Shown: positions 32,486 through 43,930 of the stretch, one piece after another
How the letters are laid out: each line of letters starts with the position of its first letter
How positions within the stretch are numbered: position 1 is the first letter of the stretch
From: Parelaphostrongylus tenuis
Taxonomy: Eukaryota; Nematoda; Chromadorea; Rhabditida; Metastrongylidae
Assembly (NCBI GenBank): GCA_019055375.1
Contig: JAHQIW010004578.1
Span: 158,372-222,371 of the forward strand
Direction of reading: 5' to 3'
Length of the DNA: 64,000 bases
Made by a program: the position numbers and the translations under genes
Notes under the pieces: generated by a model
Told to the model about the DNA's origin: nothing
Databases searched by the model: none
Seen by the model: the letters and a program-made list of their open reading frames with translations, nothing else

Positions 32486-33660
32486 TAATCGTATTGGCAC
32501 AGTGCTCAGTGAGTTCATAAGGGCTGAGTTTGTCAATTAGAAGCTTTTTGTAGATCTTAAAAGTTGCAAGTTTCAGGTTTCCATTGGGATTCTGTCTCTT
32601 AGAGTTCATAAGTAATGCGTTTTTTTTGCGGCTTTATACGAGTGTGCATCCGGTTTTTGGGCTTTTTTCATTTTTCCAATAATTTCTTTGTCATATTTTC
32701 ACTTTCTAGACATTCCTGTAATCCAGTCGTTCTTAGATCACTGGTGTAATTGAGTCATTGTTCACTAAGATCGCTCTTGTGCTTGTTCTTGTATCTTCTG
32801 GAAAAATACGTGCTCAGTCGCTGTTTTGCCTACAGCACTTTGTTTTAACAGGTTACTGTCGTTACTACGCGTTTGTCGTGAACTATTTTGCAGAAATAAG
32901 TAGCCCTATCTTGTATATCACGTTTAATGCTAACTTCAATTAAATTCGTCATGATGGCTTATGTGGAAGCTCGAAAGAAGTAATTATACTACTTTTTTCT
33001 TCTATAAAGCCATTTATTTTTACAATTACTCGTTTACGTACTCATGAACTTGATTGTAATATTCAAGTAATCTGTATTCGTATTTTATTTGTAACAAGTA
33101 TCACGGCTTGATTGATGCGGGATTATACTGCCCACCATCACCTTGGATTAGTTATCGAACCGAGTGCTTATGTCTTCTACTCTGTCATTGTAGCGATGTC
33201 TAGAGTGTGTTGATCACTAGCTCTTACCATTTAATTAGCCAGCTTTTTTTGATTTCTATACCTCAATGTGTATGTCCTACTTGTACTATTCGTTTGATTT
33301 CACAGTTTTGCACACACGGTCACTTTTCATGAATAATTGATGTCCAGAACATCCTTTGCGATCGTATGTGATTCTACTGCGGGCTGTATTGAGATGTAAC
33401 GTACGGTTCTCTTCCACTCCAGTGTGCATGTTTGTATTGTTCTGTGACATATTCAGTACTGTACCATATACTGTAATGAATTGTTTTTGATCAGTAAGTG
33501 CTTATGAAATCGTATAATACTCGTGGACAATTATGCAGAGTGCCATGTTCCTTATGAGTTGGATGTGCTCAGAGAGAAATAGTTCAATCAGTGCCATTTT
33601 AAAAGGTTCTTATCGTAGATAGACAAACTGTTAAAGAGATATAAACTTGTAGATTCAAGT
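32486..33660. other. Downstream of the CCDC6-like gene, no second gene seen
   Basis: AT-rich unique sequence that should contain the 3' UTR. No canonical AATAAA could be placed with confidence, and no repeat family was recognised. Confidence 0.4.
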
Positions 33661-33959
33661 AATATTAGGTCTTCTCATATTTTTTCGCACTAGAGCAGAA
33701 ATTGCTCAACAACTCTATTCAAACTATACGTCATCAGCCTGAACACATCTGCCAGCCCTCAGGCAACAAATCAATGGCGCGCCCATAGAACTCGTCATCC
33801 TTGGATTCAAAGAAAGCTATCAATCCCCGATCTAAACGATTGTCTCGGAACTTCTTCTTGCTCAAGAAGTACTCCAGCGACCGGGAAAGGTGGTAGTCAG
33901 AGCCAGGCTGTACGGCAGATTATCCAGGAACTCCTAGCCCAATTCGGTCGACTAATCTT

Positions 33960-34315
33960 TGTCAAATCTCTAGTCCCGCCTGACGCGAAAGTTTTGCACA
34001 TCACTCTTTATCAGTGGATACCTATATGAAACATCATAACACTGCTAGAAGCGGTTAAATAATCAGTATTTCGTTTGATCTTTAATACTCAATATCTGTC
34101 AGCGTGACTGGGTTCAATGTCGAGACCGACTACCCGGGCCAGGCCGTTGACGACTAGTGGCTGCCATATAAATGCGCTGTAGAGTAAAAAGAGCGATGTG
34201 CAATTTGGGCGTCAGTAGTGTAACGGATAGAGCACTCATTCCCGGAAAGAGTGAGGTGCGGGTTCTAGTCCCGCCTGACGCGAAAGTTTAGCACATCACT
34301 CTACATCAGTGGGTA
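33960..34315 (+). mobile_element. Family B composite element in mariner relic
   Basis: It begins with the 3' end of one tRNA-like unit and tail (CTAGTCCCGCCTGACGCG at 33971). It continues through the core (ATATCTGTCAGCGTGACTGG) to a complete tRNA-like unit at 34209-34281 and a second copy of the same tail, giving a direct repeat of about 50 bp at the two ends. Confidence 0.68.
34209..34281 (+). tRNA. Near-perfect tRNA-like cloverleaf, probable pseudo-tRNA
   Basis: 73 bases fold fully. Acceptor GCGTCAG/CTGACGC (7 pairs); D stem GTGT/GCAC with one GU; anticodon stem CATTC/GAGTG with one GU; variable AGGT; T stem GCGGG/CCCGC around TTCTAGT. The 7 base anticodon loop is CCGGAAA, which puts GGA at positions 34-36, but position 33 is C instead of the universal U. 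Repeat context and related copies at 4658, 63249 and 2521 argue that it is a SINE head and not a decoding tRNA. Confidence 0.45.
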
Positions 34316-34499
34316 CTCTGTCAGTTTGGCAGCGTACAGCCGTGCGATGTCTTGAAGCACGACGAGATTGCAACGACGTCGACGTGACAGGATCCGATTG
34401 CAGCGGTTCAAGTGTTCACAGTAGCGCTTGACTTTTATCGTCTCCGGCTGACATCAACTTTCAGTGAATCGGCTTAGTTCGGTCCTCCAAAAGATGATG

Positions 34500-36160
34500 A
34501 ACATAGCTTTTGGTGCTAATTGACGCGGATTGGTTTCGTGCTAAAACTTACGAGAAGTCCTATTTTTTTCTCACAAGTGCCGCTGTTAAGCTTGGCCGAA
34601 TATGATATTATCGGATATGAGACTATTTTCATTATTTGAGGGTGCCAATAAAATTATGATACTACTTGTTCAATGTGGAGTACCGCTGTTTTTTTTTTAT
34701 ACAGGAAATCCTTCAACGTAAGTTTGATGAAGGTTAAAAATGACTGGAATCAAACCAATGTCGAGAGATTTGCCTGGTCTAGTTTAAGAGCTTTTCGCGC
34801 TCAGTTAGATACTGACTTACACAATGTCATGTGGAAGTTATCAAAATTGAATTCTCTTTCTCACGTAGCAAGTGGCATTTGTTTGTCTAATGGTAGCCTC
34901 GATGATGACCTTCGGCCATGTATATCCATTTATCCACCATGATCAATGATTGGCTCGGATGTGATGCATAGTGGTCCCACAATGGCGTTCACGTCATACT
35001 ATGATGTATTTCATTGGTAGTGCAAGTGTATATGTTCACCTGGCCGTCGTCCCAGTCACGAGCGAGGCAGGTAACATCTCTCGATATAAAGGGGTCGCTG
35101 TAGACCAGGCAGAAGTAGGTTAGCAAGTAACTCCATATAAGTCAAGGTTATACGAGCGGCATGTTATCATGGGGGTTATATTGTGTTCTCGTAGCGATCC
35201 CTTCGTACTAGTCTGTCAATATCCATCCCTATCATGTTATCGCGTTGCTTTCATAGAGACTGCCACTAATAATTATTTGATTTTTTTCTTGAGTCGTAGT
35301 CAGTCATACTTGGCGGATTCGTTAGCTACAACAATGATTTTGGTTAGTGTAGCTTTGACTTTCGCAACATTCCGACAATGACTGCCATATTAAGGTCTTT
35401 GGAAATTTAGGATCAGTCTATCACGATACATGATATGTAAGTTGATGACAGCTTGGTGAGCTTGAGAGGCGGTGAATAATCAACGTCAATCCAAGTATTT
35501 AAGCTTGACTGTGACATGTACTCGTCAGACAACACATCTGTTAAGTCTTCATTTCCAGGAATCGCTGGGATCCTTTACTGTTTGTCATCGATTTTTCTTG
35601 ACAAATATGTATCACACGTATCACAAAATGTCATTTTTTCGGAATCTCTAACCTAATGAAAGGTCAAGAGTGCAAAAATAAGTTGGCAAACCTGTTCCTC
35701 CTCACCCTGAACCATTTTACATCCTGACGATAACGTTTATGGCATCGACTTTCCTTCTAGACAGATATTTGACAATAGAAATGTTGAAAAATCCAACGAG
35801 TGGAATTTTCGGTGGTCGACTAGCAAAAGATTCGTCTAGTGTTTTGTATAGAACAGAGTTTTTTTCAATCCAAAATCTTTCTGTATCGTTATACTGAATA
35901 ATTTGTCTAGAACGCCTTTGCTTGTTGTGCACAGCTAATTTCTTGTCGCCTTTTTGGCTTTTTAAATCGGTTCAAAATAGTACTAAACTACTCGTGTTGT
36001 ACTTCCGCAGCCTTCCGACTCCTTTATCATGAATTTGCTCCGGTGAACATTATAAGCAGTTGCTGTTGGGCAAAGCTGTTCATTTTCAACCTTTTTTGAG
36101 TCTTCGACCTCTTCTTAGCTGTCAGTTTCACAAGATAGCTTTCGAAACAGCGAATGTCAC
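34500..36160. other. Unique sequence, no gene seen
   Basis: Frames of 70-89 codons at 34673 and 35169 have no acceptor or donor arrangement and no homology I recognise. Confidence 0.4.
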
Positions 36161-36166
36161 ATCTAA

Positions 36167-36859
36167 TTAGGTCTTCTCAAAAGTTTTGGCACTAAATAGG
36201 CACAAAATTTAATAATCTTCATGAATTACTGCTAGTCATTCGATAGCTTGGATCTCGACAATTTTGATGCTAAGACTGGCTTTTCAAACGGTCTACATAG
36301 AACGCTCTTAGAGCAAAAAGAATATCATGTTTCGCACCGGAGTAGCTAGCTCGTTGCTTGAACTTTAGAGCGGATTTATTTTACAATGTGAGCAAGAAAA
36401 AATCTGTACCTATAGAACGATAACAAAAGGTCTCTCTTTCAACTCTTATACAAAAACCTAAAAATTCTTCCAAAAAAGGAAAAGAATTTTTTAAGTGACG
36501 CTGTGCGCAGCGATTTCTATCACCGCCTCGAAAAAGCTCGTAATACGAGAGTCATGCGATTTTCTTCACTTATTGAGAAATTTTTTTTCCTTTCCGGAAA
36601 AATTTCTAGGTTTTGTATAAGAATGGTGTAGGAGACTTTGTCCTATCGTTCTATAGATACAAAATTCTTATTTGTTTCACACTGCCAAATAAGCCCGCTA
36701 TAAAGTTCAAACGGCGTGCTATCTACTTCAAGTGCGAAACATGATTTTCTTTTTTGCTCTAGCAGCGCTCTAAAGACCATTTCAAGTCTCACCATCAAAC
36801 TCGTCAAGATCCGAGCTATCGAATGACTACCAATGCCAAAACATTTGAAAAGACTTAAT
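36167..36859. mobile_element. 690 bp palindromic element
   Basis: Left TTAGGTCTTCTCAAAAGTTTTG and right end ATTTGAAAAGACTTAA are inverted. The arms continue inward (GTCATTCGATAGCTTGGATC against GATCCGAGCTATCGAATGAC). The centre near 36490-36530 contains GCTGTGCGCAGCG. No coding content. The ends resemble the mariner-like TTAGGTC ends at 33663 and 20445. Confidence 0.7.
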
Positions 36860-37492
36860 ATATTCGTCAACGGTTCTTCAATTAAATACACTGTTGGGTG
36901 TGCCCTCTTTGTTGCGTATGTTCTGGGCTGAATTTAGACAAGATCTGCTTGGATTAGTTCCTTCATTTCTACATAGTAAGCCCACACTGAAGAAAATTTA
37001 AGCAGGAACAGGAAAAATTACCATAGAGTTAAAAATGATCATTCACTTTCAAGTTGTATAACATTTTCTTCAATACCACACGTCAGTGAAGAAACTGTAC
37101 ATCAACTTCCTGACAAGCAAGTTCTAGTTCTTTGATCACTGTTGTTAACCAATGTTTATTAACCAAAGGTAAGGAAAATACGAATGTGTAATAGTTGCGC
37201 AAAGCATTTTTGGGTAAAAATGACTAGTTCTAAGATTGATAACATCACAGCAAACATTATGGAGTAGTATTACACTTAAGGTTCTGTGTAACTCAAGGAC
37301 AGACTTGCTTTTACGATTCCTATTACGTTTTGCAGCGCCTATTGAAGCAGAAACTTAAGGCATTCACAGTACCAGGTTATCGTATAATTATATCCAGCTA
37401 ACTGATTCCTCTCTCAAAAACTTAAGAATGAGAGATTTTAAAGATATGCCAGAATATCAGAAGTCGAATAAAGACCACTGATTAGTTATGTT

Positions 37493-37770
37493 ATGCATGT
37501 GACGGAATGGATAGAGATACGCCACAACACTCAATTTTTAGTTTTATCCCTCGTCGTAAACTCACCGAGTCATTCATCTTTACAACCTCAGCAGATTGTT
37601 AAAGAACGTTTCTGGGATGATAGTAGCATTGATCTGATACATCAGTGGACTCCCATGATTCATCTTAACGTCCAGATATGTACTCAGTCATTTTCAACAA
37701 TGCCTAATGAATATAAAGACATGGCACATCCCTAAAGGATGGACAAACACCGAGACGTTTAGACCTTTGC
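37493..37770 (+). mobile_element. Family A SINE, diverged
   Basis: Blocks TGATCTGATACATCAGTGG, CCAGATATGTACTCAGTC and ACACCGAGACGTTTAGACC keep the family order. The B box is eroded. Confidence 0.55.
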
Positions 37771-38219
37771 AAAGTTCAGTGCTCATTTTTTCAAGTTCAA
37801 AAATAAGTGATACTCATGATCTTACGTGTTCTCAAATAATTCAGGGAACAGTCCAGATGCATGTCTGCACTTATGATGTACACACTTTTCGTGACTGTTT
37901 TGTAGACGTTGTTTGCTCAAGAACTGTCAAAAATTTGCTACAAAGTGGCTGAAAAGCTTCAAAGATAGGACGCACGTTTGAGAAGTTAGTGTTAATCCCT
38001 AAAAATGATTGATCATAGAGAGTATTCCATGGTCCTAACATCAACTTTTCCGGATAGCATCGTAATCTCATTTCACGAGGAGCGCGATGTTCATTATTTG
38101 ATGAGTAATTTTTTCGATCTGAGGAAAGCTTCAGGCTTCTTGCATGATTTTGATACTCCATAATTTTCTCTACATGCTCATATACTTTTGTGCATATATA
38201 ACTCTGATGCGGGAAAAAA

Positions 38220-38480
38220 GTTTCGAATGCGAAGTGTAACTTTATTTTCGCTTTTACAACCCGCTATGAAGACCTTCTCAAAAACCAACTTCAGCTTTGA
38301 GTCACTGAGGTTTGTGCTATGAAATAAGTGCAAATGTAAATCAAAGCGCAGTTCGAATGCGAAACAGTTTTATTTTCGTTGTTACAGCGTATTAAAAAGT
38401 TCTATTCGCAAACCAAGCACAGTATTGCAATCAAAAGATTTGAGCTTTTGATTAGCTGTTAAAATCCTAGTGAAAAAGCT
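38220..38480 (+). repeat. Two copies of the 150 bp unit
   Basis: GCGAAGTGTAACTTTATTTTC (about 38228) and GCGAAACAGTTTTATTTTCG (about 38358) start successive units of about 130 bp with TTACAGCGTATTAAAAAG in the second. Short direct array between genes. Confidence 0.45.
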
Positions 38481-38639
38481 CAGTTGAGCGAAAAAGATCC
38501 CTGAAATGCTGAGGATCAAAATTACACTTATCATCCGAGAAGGGATAAGAAAAACTACCAATAGGGGAGGCGTATGAATCACCGATACTCTGCAGCAACA
38601 AATCCAACGATCAGTCGTCCTACACGTGTTCATCTACAT

Positions 38640-38910
38640 GATTTTGAAGATCGTCACCGTCAGATCGACGAGAGTACATAGTGGAGACGATTGTAGCGAT
38701 GTTGCAATCCATCGGCGGTGGGAGTGTCCTAACCAACGGTATAGCGCTCGGTGACGCATCGCATTACCGCCCGCATTTTCCCACGTAAGGGCGGGAATCA
38801 TCATTGTCACATGTATCGTAGGTTCGACCTAGATCGAGTCCCAATGATTACTCGATCTTGTGACAAAGTCGTCCACACTTGCGTCCTCCTCATCTGACCG
38901 GGTACATAGG
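38640..38910. other. GC-richer unique block
   Basis: Contrasts with the AT-rich flanks (GCATTACCGCCCGC, CCCACGTAAGGGCGGG). No open frame, repeat or RNA fold was assigned. It lies 200 bp before the acceptor of the 39123 exon and could be promoter-proximal; that is speculative. Confidence 0.3.
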
Positions 38911-39122
38911 TGTTCCCGGTTTTTCAGACGTCTTTGCTGTGAACTAAACTCATTTTAACACAATCTCTCCTTCTCCAACTAATAAATCTTTTATTAGTCT
39001 TCTTTGCGTTGTTTTAGTAGGTGGACGGTCAGCATTCCTTTTCTTTAGTGTTAGATATCACAATCACTTCATTTGCTCGTTGGATGTAAACAGTCAGACA
39101 AAAATGAATTTCAGCTAAATTC

Positions 39123-39224
39123 ATGTCATCTGACAGTGCTAGGAATCGACGTCGCCTTCAAATGGTATTTGAGGAACAGGAGAAGGCCGCTAAAAATGGC
39201 GTCCACAGCTACTGGATTCATAAT
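39123..39224 (+). CDS. Likely first coding exon of an unidentified gene
   Basis: A strong acceptor (GAATTTCAG, ending 39114) lies 8 bases before an ATG. The exon then encodes MSSDSARNRRRLQMVFEEQE, then KAAKNGVHSYWIHN, and stops at donor GTATGA (39225), phase 0. An acceptor just upstream of a start codon is what a spliced-leader site looks like in nematodes, so this may be the 5' end of a trans-spliced gene (inferred). I do not recognise the protein; the start is basic and probably helical. Downstream partners could be the weak exons at 42437, 44338 and 44504, or the gene at 46.6 kb, which also begins in phase 0. Confidence 0.5.
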
Positions 39225-39984
39225 GTATGACCATTCAAACATATAGTAGTAGCTGAACCTGCCATAATATAAGCTTTTTGATCGCAAAACTATGATAAAG
39301 GCACTAGTTTCTTAATTGAATTTTGGATTGGTAGAACATACTGATGTTCAAACGCCTCAGCTCTAAAAAATTGTGATGAATTATGCGTTTTTTTCCTTGG
39401 CTTTCATAATGCAAAAACTTCATGATTATTTTGAACGAGCACTGTTGTAATTTCCCATGAGGTTATCTCAGAAAACAAGGGTTCGAAACGGCCAAGTCAT
39501 TTCGGAAAACTTTGCATGTTAGTTTTTGAATCAAATTCGTTCCTAACTTGTTATAAGTGTTTTCTCATTTCGGTTGATGATTGCATGTTTGAATCCTTAA
39601 CTTTGTATTTTAAATAGCCCACTGATTTTTGCAGCGTTATCACACTAAGTGTATTAGATGAGATGCATGCATAATCGCTAGTTATCCATCTTATTTAACA
39701 AGAAGAGTGTTCAGAATCCTCGAAAGAAGACAGGACAATTTTTCCTATTTGACAATATACCTCGTTATTCCATTTGATCTAGACTTGCTTGAAAGAGAAA
39801 TTCAATCATGCGAGTATTTCCAATAAATCTCGTCTAAAATATTTTGATTTAGTTACTGGCGACAAGATAAAAAAATATGATGAAAACATTAATATACAGA
39901 TTTCCCTTTCGGATTCATGTAAGACTCTGGTTAGAGTTTCCTTGTTGTACACACCTGGTCCTCGATTTTATTGCGCGTGTCCAG

Positions 39985-40200
39985 TGCTCATCAAGGCTTC
40001 TGTATCGTGGGGTCGGCGAATCGTTACTAGACGTATCTGGCAGGTAGCACCATTGAAGTGATGCATTGATAGGTCGCCACAAGTCATTTTTTGGGTTAGA
40101 TGAGCATTAATTCACCTTTAACGATTGTCGATGAAGTAGAATAGATGGCGCATCACTCAAGTATTTGTCAACGCCGAACTCTATCATTTATCCTTTTTAT
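39985..40200 (+). mobile_element. Family A SINE, 5' truncated
   Basis: Begins near AAGGCTTC..GGGGTCGGCGAATCG; body GATGAGCATTAATTCACC, end AACGCCGAACTCTATC. The tRNA-like head is missing. Confidence 0.55.
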
Positions 40201-40417
40201 TCTGTGTGACCCAATTTGTATTTTCTTTTGCGTGGAAATTTATCCAAGTGATAGGCATTTCGCTTCTGTTTTCTTTGAATAAACTGAGTTTCTAAGTGCT
40301 GTATCTCAATCATACCTGTCCGAGTGTTTCTGCGTGTATGCAGATTGTGCCTCGCTTAACACTTCTAAAAAATGTGTTTTTGTAACGAAGTTGCTGAGAA
40401 GCATTCACTCAGCCGAA

Positions 40418-40977
40418 TTAGGTTGGTGAAAATGTAATTAAAGGTTATGTATTGTTGAAATGAAACGTTTGATATTGGAATATGATCTTGAATAAATTTG
40501 GTCATATTATGCATCGTTCTAATGCGCATTTCTCGTTTTATGTTTCGTTGCTAATGACGTATTACTTGCAGTTTATTTTATTCAATTTAAACTATGGAAA
40601 AGATGTCGGTTGGACAAGAATAATTGCGCTTCCAGACCGAAAGTCCGAAATGGCTCATAAAGCATCAGAGCCATCTCGCAACATCAGCAACATATTTGAC
40701 TTGGCAATTTACAACGATCGTACAGTGCAGTGTTGGTTCACGAAGTTTCGTAAAGGAGATGCATTCCAACAATGCACAAATCGCATCCACTTTTGTATTA
40801 ACCTCATAAGATGTCTTGAGAAAAGAAGTCGTCAAAGCTGATTTTCTTGAGACTACACAAGATGTTACAGAAGATCTCAACGTGCGCCATTTTACCACTC
40901 GGCATTTGGAGCAAATTACATAAGTAATTGCTGTTTCACCACGATCTGAAACGGCGACTACTTTTGCACGAACCTAA
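40418..40977 (+). mobile_element. Internally deleted mariner with intact terminal repeats
   Basis: Left end TTAGGTTGGTGAAAATGTAA and right end CTTTTGCACGAACCTAA are inverted, with TA at both edges as in mariner target sites. The interior holds a transposase start: MAHKASEPSRNISNIFDLAI, then YNDRTVQCWFTKFRKGDA. At about 560 bp against a usual 1.3 kb, the catalytic domain is deleted. It could be moved only by a transposase supplied elsewhere. Confidence 0.8.
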
Positions 40978-41782
40978 TTTTACGATCACATAAGGTCAAT
41001 TGAAGCTGATACCCGAGCTACGACAGCACCAGATATCTACCAATTTTTTTTTTTGAGAGACTAATAAACACGTTTTTAAAAAAGTGTCGCCTAACTTGTG
41101 TAGCTAATTGGAACGCTCATCGCGCTTCAAAATTTCTAATCTAAAACTTTCTTTGCACGTGATCGACCATATGTTTATTGCGACTATTTTACGGGATTAT
41201 ATCCTGCTTTACATGGTTGCAAGAAGCGTAGAGGATCCGAGTGTTAAATCTAATATCACATAGAGATTCGCCATGGGTCATGCATTCGACCCCACTTACA
41301 CTTGGGGTCCGCGGAGTTTTTTTTTTGCAGTCTGCTGATTTCATAATTGATATACGTCAAAACTTGAAGACTTGAAAGGCATATAAAAGAGATTTCATTC
41401 TATGTATGCAAGGTATATCTTATCACAATTGTATTGAGGTATATCTTTTCACAGTTCTATTTGATACTCAAATTGTCTAGAATTGAAATTTCCGGATGGA
41501 ATGAATGAAATTCTGATTTTTCTCAGAATTCCAAACTAAATCGCGGCGACCTTGAAGGCTATTAACGATTTTGAAGGCATCATCATTTCTAATGGATGAA
41601 ACTTCACTTCTCCAGTCGCTTTCATTTTTGAAATATAAGTTTCTGCTAGGAGAAGACGTACCCAATGCACGTTTGGTGGGCTCCAAAAGAGCAGAGTTTT
41701 ATTGACATAGATTAAGAGAGTGTTTATTCTTTAGGCAGATATTTGTACAATCGAATATTTTCGAATACGATCAATAAAGTTC

Positions 41783-41811
41783 ACTTTGAGTAGATGTATT
41801 CTACTCAAAGT
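41783..41811. repeat. Perfect 12 bp palindrome
   Basis: ACTTTGAGTAGA, loop TGTAT, TCTACTCAAAGT. An AATAAA-like signal (CAATAAAG) sits 9 bases before it. Possibly the centre of an eroded fold-back or a 3' end structure; nothing coding is adjacent. Confidence 0.6.
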
Positions 41812-41892
41812 TGAATACGGCCACTATATTCCAACTGCGTGAGTGCAAATTAACTCACTTCTGACCTTGAGTGCTAAGAATCATTTGACTAA

Positions 41893-42105
41893 TTGAATGC
41901 ATATATGAGCTGTACAATCACTTGCGATAATCCACTAGTGTGTCTCGCCAGTGTTTCTGTTCTCTCAAATAGGCCTGCGACCGATTTCCCGACGTCATAG
42001 TTGAGGAATGGGATTAGTTGATTCACTGTGCACACGCAAAGGATGTGTACTCCACTACGCGTCTCACTACTACAATTTGCGCGCCCCTTATAAAGTTTGC
42101 AGTAG
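41893..42105 (-). mobile_element. Family A SINE, degenerate minus copy
   Basis: GAATTGAATGCATATATGAG, GATTTCCCGACGTCAT and GCGCGCCCC..AAGTTTGCAG are the remaining landmarks. Assignment is tentative. Confidence 0.38.
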
Positions 42106-42436
42106 TCTTTCCATCTTGAGTCATGCAATGAAAAGAAGTTTTAGTCATCAAAACTTTTACATTTTTTTCTAATAATAAGGTTTTGCATTCTGTTGTTAAG
42201 TAGTGGCTCTAAATAGCTATTATAGACGACAGTTTAGTACAAATAATATCAATTATTACACTCAGACAGAGAAAGAGAGAGAGGGAGAGTAAACAATGAA
42301 AAAAGACAGAAGGAGTTTCCATTTTGTCAACTCTTTACTTGTTCATGTTAGTAAGTTGTAAATTTTGAAGGACACCTGTTCACTGCCTCAGTAATGATAT
42401 AAGTTTGCAGGTCAATTTGTTTTTTTGTACTGCCAG

Positions 42437-42550
42437 TGGTTTGGTCGAGTATGTTCCATCTGCTTCCGCTGTCACCTCCAGCATGCACTTCACCAGCATT
42501 CGATCCATGGAGTGAATTTACAGATCTGTGATCACAACAACGGCAATGTT
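42437..42550 (+). CDS. Weak candidate exon
   Basis: Acceptor TTTTGTACTGCCAG and a possible donor GTATAG enclose 38 codons in phase 0 (WFGRVCSICFRCHLQHALHQ..). The other two frames are also open for about 25-30 codons before a stop (GLVEYVPSASAVTSSMHF.., VWSSMFHLLPLSPPACTS..), so the reading frame is not determined by the sequence. It could be a terminal exon in either of those frames. Confidence 0.22.
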
Positions 42551-43219
42551 GTATAGCGATCCTCACTCAAATGACCGTGACGTTGTCCACGTGGCTTCAT
42601 TCCCAGTGAATGCACATCTAATCACTGTTCATGGTAATTATCGTGCATCTCCCTCCTGGTTGTTTATAATCTCTCTCTCCAGTTATATTTGCACTGACTA
42701 GTTGAATCTTAATATTCCCTCAGATAATTTTTGGCGACTACTCATCGTGTAGCTGAACCACTTTACGCCTGCAATTCTTATAAAGCGGGTTTATTCGCGA
42801 GAATATGGCTATTTATTATCGCGACTGTACATAAATCTCTTTGACCTCCTTTCAATAAAGTTTTTGGAAGATTTTTCCTGTTACTACATATTTGAAAACA
42901 AAAATGTAGCAGCAGAAGAACGAGCGAAACTTATGCAACTCAGGAAATGCACTTCCGATTGATCTCGATATCGACAGTAAATTTTTTCTCCCGAAGTGTT
43001 TTTTATCCAGAACTAAGCACGCCAAAACCTCGTATTACTTCATAGATAAAGACAACGTGAAGAATCTATGTAGCTGTTGATTATGATATAACAGCATATT
43101 TCCAAATCTAGTTATGCGATCGAAACTAAAGAATTGGCCTCAGGAGGAAAGAAAACTTGGTAATGATCAGAGATGGTATAATGGTGAGAAATAATGGTTC
43201 ACGTAAGTTATTCAGGTTC

Positions 43220-43930
43220 TAATGAAGAGCCGATCCCTTTCGCTATGTAAAGACTTTTCATAAGAGTGTTAGAAATTATTCAAAAGCTTGAATCATTGAC
43301 TACTGCGCTACGTCCTCTTGTTTGAAAAGACTCCTCTATAACGCTATAGCATTCATAAGAAATTCTTTTACACATGCTGCGTTCTTTTAGTATCACTTCG
43401 CTAGATGTACGAAAGGCACATGAAGGTGTGGAGGAAATCTTGTAGTATCAGAGTCATACGTTTTATTTGGAGTTTTTTCAAAGCGGAGAAAAAAATCCCA
43501 AATAAATAACTAAAAGTGAGCTCCACATGTATGTCGCGCCAACGCGATCGATCGATCAGCCGTAGAACGCCGCACCGAATCTACTGCCAGCAGACCCTCA
43601 GCCGACACACTAGCCAACAAAAAATGCGACGCGTATGTCAAATTCGATCTTTTTCCTGCTACATTGCAGTGAAATGGTCCTTCCAGAAAATAAGCACAGC
43701 GTTGCAGTTGTCGAAGCTTACGATGTCAAATGGTTACTTACAATTTGAGGAAAAAGTTCTCCTGGCGAGAAATATCCGTGTATGAGCTAAATATTTCTTT
43801 CCTGCTACAGCGTCATAAAAATGCTTTTCTAAAAGAACCCGCCTAGCACACTAACCAGAAATTTAAGCTTCTCTAAATGATTGCTAACACTCTTATGAAA
43901 AGTTCTTGTCCATCGAAAAGGGTCATTTCT
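43220..43930. mobile_element. Inverted-repeat element, about 700 bp
   Basis: Left GACTTTTCATAAGAGTGTTAG and right CTAACACTCTTATGAAAAG are exact inverses. Interior GTATCAGAGTCATACG and a GC-richer block at 43520-43640. Same family as 24512. Confidence 0.65.

Larger units (their letters stand above)
33663..34500 (-). mobile_element. Mariner relic split by a tRNA-like composite element
   Basis: Minus-strand reading from 33950 down to 33730 gives PGSDYHLSRSLEYFLSKKKF, then FFESKDDEFYGRAIDLLPEG, the mariner C-terminus including the third catalytic Asp (SDYHL). The upstream part of the same gene continues at 34490-34315, where the reverse complement matches the 21260-21360 section of the 20445 relic. 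Between them lies a tRNA-like repeat (33960-34315). The outer edge TTAGGTCTTCTCATATTTTT resembles other ends of this lineage. Confidence 0.7.

Noticed and set aside
34673..34942. Possible exon with acceptor TTTTTATACAG and donor GTAAGT
   Set aside because: The enclosed segment is only 13 bases and no partner exon fits; chance occurrence is likely.
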